NCBI RefSeq assembly: GCF_963662805.1
Contig: NZ_OY759860.1
Span: 1-64,000 of the forward strand
DNA: 64,000 nt
Source of the DNA: an uncultured Cohaesibacter sp.
Lineage (GTDB): Bacteria; Pseudomonadota; Alphaproteobacteria; Rhizobiales; Cohaesibacteraceae
Direction of reading: 5' to 3'
This document shows positions 44,275 through 52,558 of the stretch, piece after piece. A program made the translations under genes and the position numbers. Below the pieces are notes generated by a model. That model searched no databases and had not been told where the DNA came from. It saw only the letters and a list, made by a program, of their open reading frames with translations. Numbering within the stretch: the stretch's first letter is position 1; each line of letters starts with the position of its first letter.

Positions 44275-45360
44275 ATGCTGGGATTTCGCGCGCTGCTCAA
44301 AGCGGCGACCGTGAGCGCTATGGCTTTGGCCGTAGGTCTTTCTTTCTCTACCGCAAACACCATGGCTGCTGACAAGGGCATCGTCGGCATTGCAATGCCA
44401 ACCAAGTCGCTCGCTCGTTGGGTCGATGACGGCGATAACATGGTCAAACAGTTCGAAGCAGCCGGATACGAAACCGATATTCAATATGCCGGTGACGATG
44501 TAGCAACTCAGCTGCGTCAGGTCGAAACCATGATCCTGAAAGGCGTCAACGTCCTCGTGATTGCCTCAATCGACGGCACCGCACTCTCGAGCGCTCTGCA
44601 GCTCGCGGCAGACAGCGACATCAAGGTCATCGCCTATGACCGACTGATCCGTGACTCCGCAAACGTTGACTATTACGCAACTTTTGACAACTTCCAGGTT
44701 GGCGTCTATCAGGCCAACTCCCTGCTGAAGGGTCTGGATATCGAGAATGCCGACAGCCCTCTGAACATCGAACTGTTCGGCGGCTCGCCTGACGACAACA
44801 ACGCCTACTTCTTCTACAACGGCGCCATGTCCATCCTGCAGCCTCTGATCGACGAGGGCAAACTGGTTGTCCAGTCCGGCCAGTTCGGTATGGACAAGAT
44901 CGGCACCCTGTTCTGGGATGGCGCAACCGCGCAGGCCCGCATGGACAACCTGCTGTCCGCCTTCTACACCGACAAGAAAGTCGACGGTGTCCTGTCTCCC
45001 AACGATAGCCTTGCTATCGGCATCATCTCTTCGCTCAAAGGCGTTGGCTACGGCTCCAGCGACATGAAGATGCCGATTGTCACCGGTCAGGATGCTGAAA
45101 TCGCCAACGTCAAGGCAATGCTGAAAGGCGAGCAATATTCCTCAATCTTCAAGGACACCCGTGCGCTTGCTGGCGTAACCGTGAAAATGGTCGACGCAAT
45201 CCTTCAGGGCAATGAACCCGAAGTGAACGACACCGAAACCTACGACAACGGTGTCAAGGTGGTGCCTTCCTATCTGCTCAAACCGGTTGCCGTCACCAAG
45301 GACAACTGGCAGGAAGTGCTGATCGACAGCGGTTACTACACGATGGATCAGATCAAGTAA
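44275..45360 (+). CDS. chvE: multiple sugar-binding periplasmic protein ChvE
   Basis: The 361-residue product has a signal peptide of about 31 residues and a mature sequence that closely follows Agrobacterium ChvE: KGIVGIAMPTKSLARWVDDG, VLVIASIDGT, KVIAYDRLIR, YYATFDNFQVGVYQ, NIELFGGSPDDNNAYFFY, TAQARMDNLLSAFYTD and VVPSYLLKPVAVTKDNW. ChvE binds glucose, galactose, arabinose, xylose and related aldoses and, in Agrobacterium, also feeds virulence sensing. The gene is followed by gguA and gguB in the canonical order. No vir genes are seen here, so transport is the expected role. Confidence 0.94.
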   Translation: MLGFRALLKAATVSAMALAVGLSFSTANTMAADKGIVGIAMPTKSLARWVDDGDNMVKQFEAAGYETDIQYAGDDVATQLRQVETMILKGVNVLVIASIDGTALSSALQLAADSDIKVIAYDRLIRDSANVDYYATFDNFQVGVYQANSLLKGLDIENADSPLNIELFGGSPDDNNAYFFYNGAMSILQPLIDEGKLVVQSGQFGMDKIGTLFWDGATAQARMDNLLSAFYTDKKVDGVLSPNDSLAIGIISSLKGVGYGSSDMKMPIVTGQDAEIANVKAMLKGEQYSSIFKDTRALAGVTVKMVDAILQGNEPEVNDTETYDNGVKVVPSYLLKPVAVTKDNWQEVLIDSGYYTMDQIK

Positions 45361-45372
45361 GATCCTCCCGAA

Positions 45373-45413
45373 AGAGGGCGGCGGCGGCTTTGTTGGCCGG
45401 GCTGTCGCCCTCT
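45373..45413 (+). other. intercistronic hairpin between chvE and gguA
   Basis: AGAGGGCG at 45373-45380 pairs with CGCCCTCT at 45406-45413, with GC-rich partial pairing inside. A weak T content follows. It sits between binding protein and ATPase genes and likely raises chvE message relative to the membrane components. Confidence 0.6.
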
Positions 45414-45455
45414 GCCCCTTCAGCTCGAAACACAGATTGGTTCCTTGAGGCTGAT

Positions 45456-46982
45456 ATGAACACCATTCTAGAAATGCGAGGAATCACGAAGACCTTTCCG
45501 GGTGTAAAGGCCTTGAGTGATGTGAACCTGACCGTCTCCGAAGGGGAAATCCATGCCCTGGTCGGCGAGAATGGCGCAGGCAAGTCCACCCTGATGAAGG
45601 TCCTCAGCGGCGTTTATCCTCACGGCACATACGAGGGTGACATCATTTACAAGGGCGACACGCAATCCTTTGCGGGCATCGCCGACAGCGAGAAGCAAGG
45701 CATCATCATCATCCATCAGGAACTAGCCCTGGTGCCGCTTCTCTCGATTGCAGAAAACATGTTTCTTGGCAACGAGCGCGCGAAGAATGGCGTGATCGAC
45801 TGGCACCTTGCCCATTCGGAAGCCGAGATGCTGCTCAAGACCGTCGGGCTGGACAAGCCGACGGGCACGCTGATCACCAACCTTGGCACGGGCCAGCAGC
45901 AGCTGGTCGAGATCGCCAAGGCGCTTTCCAAGGAAGTGAAGCTTCTCATTCTGGATGAGCCGACGTCGTCGCTGAACGAGCGGGACAGTGAGGCTCTGCT
46001 GGACTTGCTGCTTGAGTTCAAACGTCAGGGGATCTCCTCGATCCTGATCTCGCACAAGCTCAACGAGGTTGTGAAGGTTGCGGACAAGATCACGGTTCTG
46101 CGCGATGGCCAGACGGTCAGCACGCTCGACTGCGACAAGTCCGTCGAGATGGAGAACAAGATCATCAAGGACATGGTCGGCCGCGAGCTGACCAACCGCT
46201 TCCCGCCGCGTGAGCCGAAGATTGGCGAGCCGCTTCTGGAAGTGAAGAACTGGAACGTCTATCACCAGATCCATGCGGATCGTCATCTGATCCGGGATGT
46301 TAACTTCAATCTTCGGGCCGGTGAGATCGTCGGGATCTCGGGTCTGATGGGGGCCGGGCGCACCGAGCTTGCGATGAGCATCTTTGGCCGCTCCTATGGC
46401 CAGAAGATCTCAGGCGAGATCTCACTGAAGGGCCAGCCGGTTGACGTCAGCACGATCAACAAGGCGGTTGGCGCCGGTCTTGCCTATGTCACCGAGGACC
46501 GCAAGGAATATGGTCTGGTGCTTGAGAACAGCATCAAGGTGAACACGACGCTTTCCAATCTGGAAGGGGTCTCGAAGGGCATCGTGATCGATGACAACGA
46601 GGAGACCCGTGTCGGGCTTGAATACAAGAACAAGCTGAACACGCGCTGCTCGGGCCTTGCCCAGCAAGTGGTGAACCTGTCTGGTGGCAACCAGCAGAAG
46701 GTTGTTCTTTCGAAGTGGCTGTTTGCCAATCCGGACGTTTTGATCCTGGATGAGCCGACCCGCGGCATCGACGTGAATGCCAAATACGAAATCTACGCGA
46801 TCATCAATCAGCTTGCCGCAGAGGGCAAGGGCATCATCTTCATCTCTTCTGAGCTGCCCGAGCTTCTTGGCATGACGGATCGCATCTACGTGATGAATGA
46901 AGGCAAGATGGTTGGCGAGCTGCCGACCTCCGAGGCTTCGCAGGAAAAGATCATGCGGATGATCATCAAGGACAAAGGCTGA
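45456..46982 (+). CDS. gguA: sugar ABC transporter, duplicated ATP-binding protein GguA
   Basis: The 508-residue product contains two ABC domains, as in XylG/MglA/GguA. The first has GENGAGKSTLMK, TNLGTGQQQLVEIAKA and LLILDEPTSSL. The second has GLMGAGRTELAMSIFG in place of a perfect P-loop, then LSGGNQQKVVLSKWL and VLILDEPTRGIDV. ATG 45456 is selected over upstream frame. It energises uptake of sugars delivered by ChvE. The permease starts four bases after its stop. Confidence 0.94.
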   Translation: MNTILEMRGITKTFPGVKALSDVNLTVSEGEIHALVGENGAGKSTLMKVLSGVYPHGTYEGDIIYKGDTQSFAGIADSEKQGIIIIHQELALVPLLSIAENMFLGNERAKNGVIDWHLAHSEAEMLLKTVGLDKPTGTLITNLGTGQQQLVEIAKALSKEVKLLILDEPTSSLNERDSEALLDLLLEFKRQGISSILISHKLNEVVKVADKITVLRDGQTVSTLDCDKSVEMENKIIKDMVGRELTNRFPPREPKIGEPLLEVKNWNVYHQIHADRHLIRDVNFNLRAGEIVGISGLMGAGRTELAMSIFGRSYGQKISGEISLKGQPVDVSTINKAVGAGLAYVTEDRKEYGLVLENSIKVNTTLSNLEGVSKGIVIDDNEETRVGLEYKNKLNTRCSGLAQQVVNLSGGNQQKVVLSKWLFANPDVLILDEPTRGIDVNAKYEIYAIINQLAAEGKGIIFISSELPELLGMTDRIYVMNEGKMVGELPTSEASQEKIMRMIIKDKG

Positions 46983-46986
46983 AACA

Positions 46987-48201
46987 ATGGAACAAGTTGT
47001 CAAGTCCTCTCCGACCAATTCGGATGACGAAGAAAACAAAGGCGGCATCAGCAGCTATCTGAAAGCCAACGTGCGCGAATATGGTCTGCTGATCGCTCTT
47101 GTCGTTGTGATGGTCTTCTTTCAGGTTGTCACCAACGGCATTCTGATGAAGCCGCTCAACCTGACCAACCTCATTCTGCAGAACAGCTATATCGTCATCA
47201 TGGCGATCGGCATGCTGTTGGTGATCGTTGCCGGTCACATCGACCTGTCGGTCGGTTCGGTGATGGGCTTCATCGGGGCTCTGGCTGCGGTGATGATCGT
47301 CAATTACGAGATCAACTATCTGGTGGTCATCGTGGTCTGCCTGTTCGTTGGTGTCGGCATCGGGGCGCTGCAGGGCTTCTGGGTTGCCTATTACAAGATC
47401 CCGGCCTTCATCGTGACCCTTGCGGGCATGCTGAGCTTCCGTGGTCTGACGCTGGCGCTGCTCAATGGCCAGTCCATCGGCCCGTTCCCGACCGGCTTCC
47501 AGAAGCTGAGCTCGGGCTTCATTCCCGATCTCTTCGGCTCAGGCCGCCCGCACATCCTGACGATTGCTCTGGGTCTGATCCTCAGCCTGTTCCTGCTTTA
47601 CAGCGCCTGGAAGGACCGCAAGGCCAAAGAAAAAGTGTCCAATGTGGACGAGCCGTTTCCGGTCTTTGTTCTGAAGATCCTGATGATCCTGTTTGCCGTC
47701 AACTATCTGTCCTACATCATGGCAGGCTATCGCGGCTATCCGAACGTGCTGATCGTCATGGCGGTTCTGGTTGCGGCCTATGGCTTCCTGACCTCGCGGA
47801 CGACGGTTGGTCGGCGGATCTATGCCCTTGGGGGCAACGTCAAGGCGGCCAAGCTCTCTGGTGTGAACACCGAGAAGCTGACCTTTCTGACCTTTGCCAA
47901 CATGGGTCTTCTGGCGGCCTTTGCCGGGCTGGTCTTTGCGGCCCGCCTCAACACGGCAACGCCGAAGGCAGGTTATGGCTACGAGCTTGACGTCATCGCG
48001 GCGGTCTTTATCGGTGGTGCTTCGACCACGGGTGGTGTCGGCACCGTCACCGGGGCTATCATCGGCGCCTTCCTGATGGGTGTCATGAACAACGGCATGT
48101 CGATCCTCTCCATCGGCATCGACTGGCAGCAGGTCATCAAGGGCGTCGTCCTCCTCGCCGCCGTTATCTTCGATGTCTACAACAAAAAGAAAGCCGGGTA
48201 G
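46987..48201 (+). CDS. gguB: sugar ABC transporter permease GguB
   Basis: The 404-residue permease of the BPD_transp_2 family has around ten helices with GMLLVIVAGHIDLSVGSVMG, IPAFIVTLAGMLSFRGL, TTVGRRIYALGGNVKAAKLSG and VFIGGASTTGGVGTVTGAIIGA in order. It matches GguB/XylH. ATG 46987 follows gguA at once. The third Agrobacterium gene, gguC, is absent; a terminator follows instead. Confidence 0.94.
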   Translation: MEQVVKSSPTNSDDEENKGGISSYLKANVREYGLLIALVVVMVFFQVVTNGILMKPLNLTNLILQNSYIVIMAIGMLLVIVAGHIDLSVGSVMGFIGALAAVMIVNYEINYLVVIVVCLFVGVGIGALQGFWVAYYKIPAFIVTLAGMLSFRGLTLALLNGQSIGPFPTGFQKLSSGFIPDLFGSGRPHILTIALGLILSLFLLYSAWKDRKAKEKVSNVDEPFPVFVLKILMILFAVNYLSYIMAGYRGYPNVLIVMAVLVAAYGFLTSRTTVGRRIYALGGNVKAAKLSGVNTEKLTFLTFANMGLLAAFAGLVFAARLNTATPKAGYGYELDVIAAVFIGGASTTGGVGTVTGAIIGAFLMGVMNNGMSILSIGIDWQQVIKGVVLLAAVIFDVYNKKKAG

Positions 48202-48247
48202 AAAAGTCCCAAGAGCTGCAGCACATAAAAGGCTGTGGTGAAAGCAG

Positions 48248-48279
48248 GAGGGGCCTGGAGCAAGCCGGGTCCCTCTTTT
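48248..48279 (+). terminator. terminator after gguB
   Basis: GAGGGGCCTGG at 48248-48258 pairs with CCGGGTCCCTC at 48265-48275, including two wobbles, with a six-base loop and TTTT after it. It ends the chvE-gguAB operon. Confidence 0.82.
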
Positions 48280-48327
48280 ATGTCTGTCGCCTGCGGACCT
48301 ATGCGCTCGCGGTTGCCTTCGCCAGCA

Positions 48328-48921
48328 TCATTCCGCAGCGCTCTCTTGTGTCGCATCCCGCCGGGCCTTGGCTTTGGCGACATGCTGTCGGATAAAGGCG
48401 CGGACATCGGTGTAATTGTCCTCATTGGCATAGACCATCCGCTTTCCCTTTTGCAAAACAAAGTAATTTTGCACCGGCCTTTCGACGATGCTGTCAATCC
48501 TGTCCCATGGAACATGTCCGGCCTTGCCTGCCTTGGCAGAAAGCGGTGTCGCCATCATGGTCAGATTGTTGGTCGCAGCGCCAAAAGCACCACCGGCAGC
48601 GATGATCTCTTCGACCAGTTCATCATCGGCAGACGAATAGATGCCGTCCTCATTCATCAGAAAAGCCGTCCTGATCCCTTTGGGGACAATGAAGGCGATG
48701 GCGATGAGATAGCTGAAGCCAAACAGAACGCCCGCGATCAGAAGAATGAAGCCGAAGATCCTCAGGCCTTCCAGAATGCCCTGATCATATGCCGTCACAC
48801 CACCGAGCACCAAGCCCACCAGAGTGACCGGAATGATAATGCCAAGGGCTGTCTGACGTGCCGCAGGCCCTCTGGCCATGCTGGCCCGGGCGTGCCATGC
48901 CATCGTGTCCTGTTGTTGCAT
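48328..48921 (-). CDS. hypothetical membrane protein, two helices plus PH-like domain
   Basis: I do not recognise a named family. The 197-residue product starts MQQQDTMAWHARASMARGP, has two hydrophobic helices about residues 25-80 and a soluble domain with HVPWDRIDSIVERPVQNYFVLQ-type beta strands, then a charged tail rich in Ala and Lys. This is the YcxB-like or PH-like layout. It lies 45 bases downstream of a similar protein on the same strand (48967-49533), so the pair may have arisen by duplication. Function unknown. Confidence 0.75.
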   Translation of the reverse strand: MQQQDTMAWHARASMARGPAARQTALGIIIPVTLVGLVLGGVTAYDQGILEGLRIFGFILLIAGVLFGFSYLIAIAFIVPKGIRTAFLMNEDGIYSSADDELVEEIIAAGGAFGAATNNLTMMATPLSAKAGKAGHVPWDRIDSIVERPVQNYFVLQKGKRMVYANEDNYTDVRAFIRQHVAKAKARRDATQESAAE

Positions 48922-48966
48922 TTGTCCCTCCCTTCATGACTGCCTTGCAAGCAAGACTGTGACGGA

Positions 48967-49533
48967 TCAGGTGAGTCGTGAGCGGATGGCCGAAAGCACC
49001 GCGTCATAATTGTTCTCGAGACAGAAAACGGCATCAAGCGGGAGCCTCTTGCCATGCAGGACGATGGTGAACTGATCGACTAGTAACTCGATCTCCTTGA
49101 TGTCGCGCCATGCCGTGTGACGTCCGCGGTTGCCATGGGCCACCAGTCCCAGCCCCGCCAGGGTCGGATTGAGCGTCAGAAAGCCCGCCGCAATGGCGAG
49201 CAGGCGTCCGAAACGCGCCCGCTTGTCGATGACGTGGGAATGCACGCCATCGGGTTTGATATCGAAGGCCATCTCCATCCGGTTGCCAAACACCAGCAGG
49301 ATCGCAATCGCCATCAGAACAAGAAAGATCCCGGCCACCAGTGCGAAGACAGAAAGAGCGGCTTTCATCTCGTCAGGATCGCCGTCGATCACGCCGAGGA
49401 TGAAGATGAACAGGGCGACGAGAATCGCGGGAAAGAACAGCACGAAGGCAAGCTGACGCAGGACAAACCGGTTGGTAGCCAGCGGAACGTTGACGGTCCA
49501 GTAATAACGGTCAGTTTGCTCGATGTCGGGCAT
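48967..49533 (-). CDS. hypothetical membrane protein, two helices plus PH-like domain
   Basis: The 188-residue product has two strong helices between residues 25 and 85 and a C-terminal domain with the segment HTAWRDIKEIELLVDQFTIVL followed (one residue shorter as cited elsewhere) by AVFCLENNYDAVLSAIRSRL. The order helix-helix-WxDI-beta domain is the same as in the gene at 48328 and in 33706-34200. ATG 49533 is used; a TTG two codons upstream is possible. Function unknown. Confidence 0.75.
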   Translation of the reverse strand: MPDIEQTDRYYWTVNVPLATNRFVLRQLAFVLFFPAILVALFIFILGVIDGDPDEMKAALSVFALVAGIFLVLMAIAILLVFGNRMEMAFDIKPDGVHSHVIDKRARFGRLLAIAAGFLTLNPTLAGLGLVAHGNRGRHTAWRDIKEIELLVDQFTIVLHGKRLPLDAVFCLENNYDAVLSAIRSRLT

Positions 49534-49746
49534 GGCCAAGGCCTTCTGAGGATGCGCTGTGGTTCAGGCTCCTGATCCTTGTCAACTATACCCCCGCACA
49601 AGCTCAACTGGCCACGCAGATTTGCCTCATGGGTCATCTGTAGCAGGCTGGAAAGCTCACATCAGATTGGTCGCAATTCTGGGTCTGAAGACGAACAACA
49701 GCGCTTCGGCTCACGATCACTATTCTGAAGGATTTGGGAAGGGAAA

Positions 49747-49822
49747 TGGTGGAGCTAAGCGGGATCGAACCGCTGACCTCGTGAATGCCATTCACGCGCT
49801 CTCCCAACTGAGCTATAGCCCC
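49747..49822 (-). tRNA. tRNA-Ala (GGC)
   Basis: The minus strand reads GGGGCTA acceptor, GCTCAGTTGGGAGAGC D arm, anticodon stem CGTGA/TCACG with loop ATGGCAT (anticodon GGC), GGTTCGATCCC T arm and TAGCTCC acceptor, then ACCA. CCA is encoded. All stems pair. It lies at the left edge of the conserved housekeeping block. Confidence 0.97.
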
Positions 49823-49960
49823 ACAACATCGACGGTAGTCCGTCGCGGTAGTGAGCGGAACATATTGAAGGGTCTTTGTGAAATCAATACCCTATTTCAT
49901 GCATTTGTGGATTCTATCCCCAGCTTGTGAAAAGCGTCCCCATAGACAGCTCAGGACAAG

Positions 49961-49987
49961 AAAAAAGCGCGGCAGGAGCTGCCGCGC
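49961..49987 (-). terminator. terminator of FYDLN-acid protein gene
   Basis: GCGCGGCAG at 49967-49975 pairs perfectly with CTGCCGCGC at 49979-49987 around the loop GAG. On the minus strand the stem is followed by six T (49966-49961). It lies about 100 bases after the stop of the minus-strand gene at 50092. Confidence 0.9.
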
Positions 49988-50091
49988 CAAAGCGCATTTC
50001 TTATCCTTACAATCACAGTCGCTCGGGATGGAGCAGGTCAGGGATGTCTGTTCCCTGACCCCTCAAGGCCAGAGCCTGTGATGGCCGGATC

Positions 50092-50472
50092 TTATTCCTC
50101 GTCGTCGGACGATACGGCAACATCGAGACCGATGGCGCCGAGGGCTTCCTCGTCTTCTTCCTCATCAAGGAAGACATCGGAATCATCACCGCTGTCATCA
50201 TCTTCGAGATCGGGAACATCAATGTCGGATGCCTGTTCTGCATCTGCATCTTCAAGAGAGATCACTTCGGCATCTGCGTCATCCGCATTGGAGTCCGCAT
50301 CGACAACCAGATCCTCTTCCGCTTCGATCTCCTCAGCCTCGATCTGAGCGGATTTCGACAGCTCGAAGATCGTCCCGCACTTCGGGCAAGTGATGGGATC
50401 GCGATTGAGATCGTAATATTTGGCGCCGCAATCACCACAGACGCGCTTGGTTCCCAGTTCTGGTCGTGCCAC
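50092..50472 (-). CDS. TIGR02300 / FYDLN acid domain protein
   Basis: The 126-residue product starts with ARPELGTKRVCGDCGAKYYDLNRDP and ITCPKCGTIFE, a CxxC-x17-CxxC zinc-ribbon-like head with the FYDLN-type motif that names this alphaproteobacterial family. The rest is an extremely acidic tail of Asp and Glu. GTG 50472 is chosen because AGAGG lies upstream and family members start M-A/K-P-E-L-G; ATG 50490 lacks a site. Divergent from aroA, as in other Hyphomicrobiales. Function unknown. Confidence 0.9.
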   Translation of the reverse strand: MARPELGTKRVCGDCGAKYYDLNRDPITCPKCGTIFELSKSAQIEAEEIEAEEDLVVDADSNADDADAEVISLEDADAEQASDIDVPDLEDDDSGDDSDVFLDEEEDEEALGAIGLDVAVSSDDEE

Positions 50473-50732
50473 AGCTTTGCCTCTTCGCATTGACTAGTTG
50501 ACTGTTCCTACAGATTGACCACCTCCATTAGCTAACCTTTCCCGGCCTGTCAAAAGCTAAAAGGCAAAAGAGCGCGCAAATTCTGCAATTATCCGACAGT
50601 CGGCGTGACGCAGTGCGTAATTTGGTGTAAGTCGGTGCCTGTTTGGTCTCAATTGCGGCCCCCGGAAAGCTGGATGACGACAGGAAAATGACGACGCGGG
50701 CCATAAATAAAGCATAGATAACAGAGGAAAAA

Positions 50733-52070
50733 ATGGCACACGACGCCACGCAATTGTCTCCGCTCTCTGCAAAACGGTCAAAAGGCCTCAAGGGCCGCCT
50801 ACGTGTACCGGGGGATAAGTCCATTTCGCACCGGGCGCTGATTTTCGGTACCCTTGCCCGTGGAGAAACCCGCATTTCGGGCCTGCTCGAATCAGAAGAT
50901 GTGCTGAACACCGCCAAGGCCATGGCAGCTTTTGGCGCGCATGTACTCAAGGATGACGACGGCCTGTGGCATGTCGAAGGCCTTGGCACCGGATCTCTCA
51001 TCGAACCATCGAACGTGCTTGATTTCGGCAACTCGGGCACCGGAGCCCGGCTTGTCATGGGGATCGCGGGGGCGCACGCCTTTGCCACCACCTTCATGGG
51101 CGATGCCTCGCTCTCGAGCCGTCCCATGGGCCGGGTGCTCAATCCCTTGCGCGAAATGGGAGCCGAGGTGCTTGGGCGTTCGGGTGACCGTCTGCCTCTG
51201 ACCATCAAGGGCGCGGATCTGGCCGCACCGATCACCTATCGCGTGCCGATGGCTTCGGCTCAAGTGAAGAGCTGCGTGCTGCTCGCCGGCCTCAATATGG
51301 CGGGCACCACGACCGTGATCGAGCCAATCAGGACCCGCGATCACACCGAACGCATGCTTCGCGGCTTTGGCGCGACGCTGGATGAAACGGTGAACGAGGC
51401 GGGTGAGACCGTCCTCACTATCGAAGGGCTTCAGGAACTGACGGCGCAGGACGTGACCGTGCCGGGCGATCCGTCCTCAGCGGCTTTTCCCATCGTGGCA
51501 GCTCTCATCACTCCTGACAGTGATCTCCTCATCGAAGATATCCTGCTCAACGAAACACGCACCGGCCTCATCACCACCCTCATCGAAATGGGCGCGGACA
51601 TCACCATCGAGGATGAACGCGAAAGCGGTGGCGAGCGTATCGGCAACATCCGGGTCCGGTCATCGAGCCTTAGTGGCGTCACGGTGCCAGCGGATCGCGC
51701 CCCTTCGATGATCGACGAATATCCGGTGCTCAGTGTTGCGGCCGCCTTCGCCAGTGGCGAGACCAGAATGGAGGGTCTTGAGGAGCTGCGCGTCAAGGAG
51801 AGCGATCGGTTGGCTGCTGTCGCTGCGGGCTTGAAGGCCAATGGCGTGCCGCACGAAGAGGGCAGGGACTATCTGGTCGTGAAGGGCGGAGCCACGGGGC
51901 TTGGTGGTGGAACGGTCACCACCCATCTTGATCACCGCATTTCCATGAGCTTCCTCGTTCTGGGGCTTGGAACCGAGCAACCAGTGACCGTGGATGACGC
52001 CGCCATCATCAATACTTCGTTTCCCGGATTTGCCTCTCTGCTGGGCCAATTGGGAGCGGATTTCTCCTAA
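50733..52070 (+). CDS. aroA: 3-phosphoshikimate 1-carboxyvinyltransferase (EPSP synthase), class II
   Basis: The 445-residue enzyme joins shikimate-3-phosphate and PEP in the shikimate pathway. Visible are LRVPGDKSISHRALIFG, DFGNSGTGARLVMG, the class II segments SAQVKSCVLLAGLN, EPIRTRDHTERML and VPGDPSSAAFP, LLNETRTG and RVKESDRL. It is the CP4-like class. The residue equivalent to Ala100 of CP4 is Gly102 here, so the known resistance determinant is not present. AGAGGAAA precedes ATG 50733. In related genomes cmk follows; here about 1.3 kb intervenes. Confidence 0.96.
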   Translation: MAHDATQLSPLSAKRSKGLKGRLRVPGDKSISHRALIFGTLARGETRISGLLESEDVLNTAKAMAAFGAHVLKDDDGLWHVEGLGTGSLIEPSNVLDFGNSGTGARLVMGIAGAHAFATTFMGDASLSSRPMGRVLNPLREMGAEVLGRSGDRLPLTIKGADLAAPITYRVPMASAQVKSCVLLAGLNMAGTTTVIEPIRTRDHTERMLRGFGATLDETVNEAGETVLTIEGLQELTAQDVTVPGDPSSAAFPIVAALITPDSDLLIEDILLNETRTGLITTLIEMGADITIEDERESGGERIGNIRVRSSSLSGVTVPADRAPSMIDEYPVLSVAAAFASGETRMEGLEELRVKESDRLAAVAAGLKANGVPHEEGRDYLVVKGGATGLGGGTVTTHLDHRISMSFLVLGLGTEQPVTVDDAAIINTSFPGFASLLGQLGADFS

Positions 52071-52169
52071 GTGTTAACAAGAGGTTACCTCTGATTCCCC
52101 TGTTTAGCTTTGGTTAAACATAAAAATCGAAAATGTCGTCGGATTTCGGTGCAAAATGTGCACTTTCTC

Positions 52170-52197
52170 TTGAAAGGCGCAAAAATTGCGCTATCTT
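52170..52197 (+). promoter_or_regulatory. candidate sigma70 promoter
   Basis: TTGAAA at 52170-52175 and TATCTT at 52192-52197 are separated by 16 bases, and the -35 is preceded by C as in alphaproteobacterial promoters. Transcription would start near 52203 and run into the terminator ending at 52468. Predicted only from sequence. Confidence 0.5.
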
Positions 52198-52249
52198 TGT
52201 ACGTAGAAATAAGAAGAACGACAACATTGATTCAACATGGAGAATCAGC

Positions 52250-52375
52250 ATGAACACCTATGCAGCAAGCTGTCTTCTTACCCGTAGCAGTCTTGATTCC
52301 AATCGTCACCGCACCTTGCGGTGGCTCCCGAAAAACCTTTATCGGCTTTTCTGGGAAGCACGTCCTTATTCATAG
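52250..52375 (+). CDS. small ORF, 41 codons, possible leader peptide
   Basis: ATG 52250 is preceded by GGAG at suitable distance. The predicted peptide begins MNTYAASCLLTRSSLDS and ends RLFWEARPYS. It is basic and aromatic-rich towards its end and has no recognised domain. It lies inside the candidate transcript 52203-52468. Coding status is uncertain. Confidence 0.3.
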   Translation: MNTYAASCLLTRSSLDSNRHRTLRWLPKNLYRLFWEARPYS

Positions 52376-52436
52376 GGCAGGGCAAGGGTCGCCCCGAGAG
52401 GCGGTCTCCGAGCTGCGCCAATGAAGCGCATCCAAC

Positions 52437-52468
52437 AAAAGGGTTGTCAGACACTGGCAACCCTTTTT
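52437..52468 (+). terminator. Rho-independent terminator
   Basis: AAAAGGGTTG at 52437-52446 pairs with CAACCCTTTT at 52458-52467; inner CAG/CTG adds to the stem, and the 3' side ends in TTTTT. It lies about 90 bases before the BtuF-like start. Confidence 0.88.
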
Positions 52469-52558
52469 CGCGTCTGATAGGCTCCCGATTGATCCGGGAG
52501 CCTGTCCCCCAAAGCGCTGGCTACCGACCCTTCACGGTTCCTATTCTCATAGCTCATC

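Larger units (their letters stand above)
52203..52468 (+). ncRNA. candidate small RNA or leader transcript between aroA and the BtuF-like gene
   Basis: A promoter-like pair, several local stems (for instance GAGAGGCGGTCTC near 52396) and a strong terminator bound a transcript of about 266 bases. A 41-codon ORF with a ribosome site lies inside. It could be a stand-alone sRNA, a small-protein mRNA, or an attenuating leader for the gene at 52559. I do not recognise an Rfam family. Confidence 0.4.

Noticed and set aside
44275..45360. ChvE as evidence for a virulence system
   Set aside because: No virA, virG or T-DNA genes are present; ChvE-GguAB is a common sugar importer.
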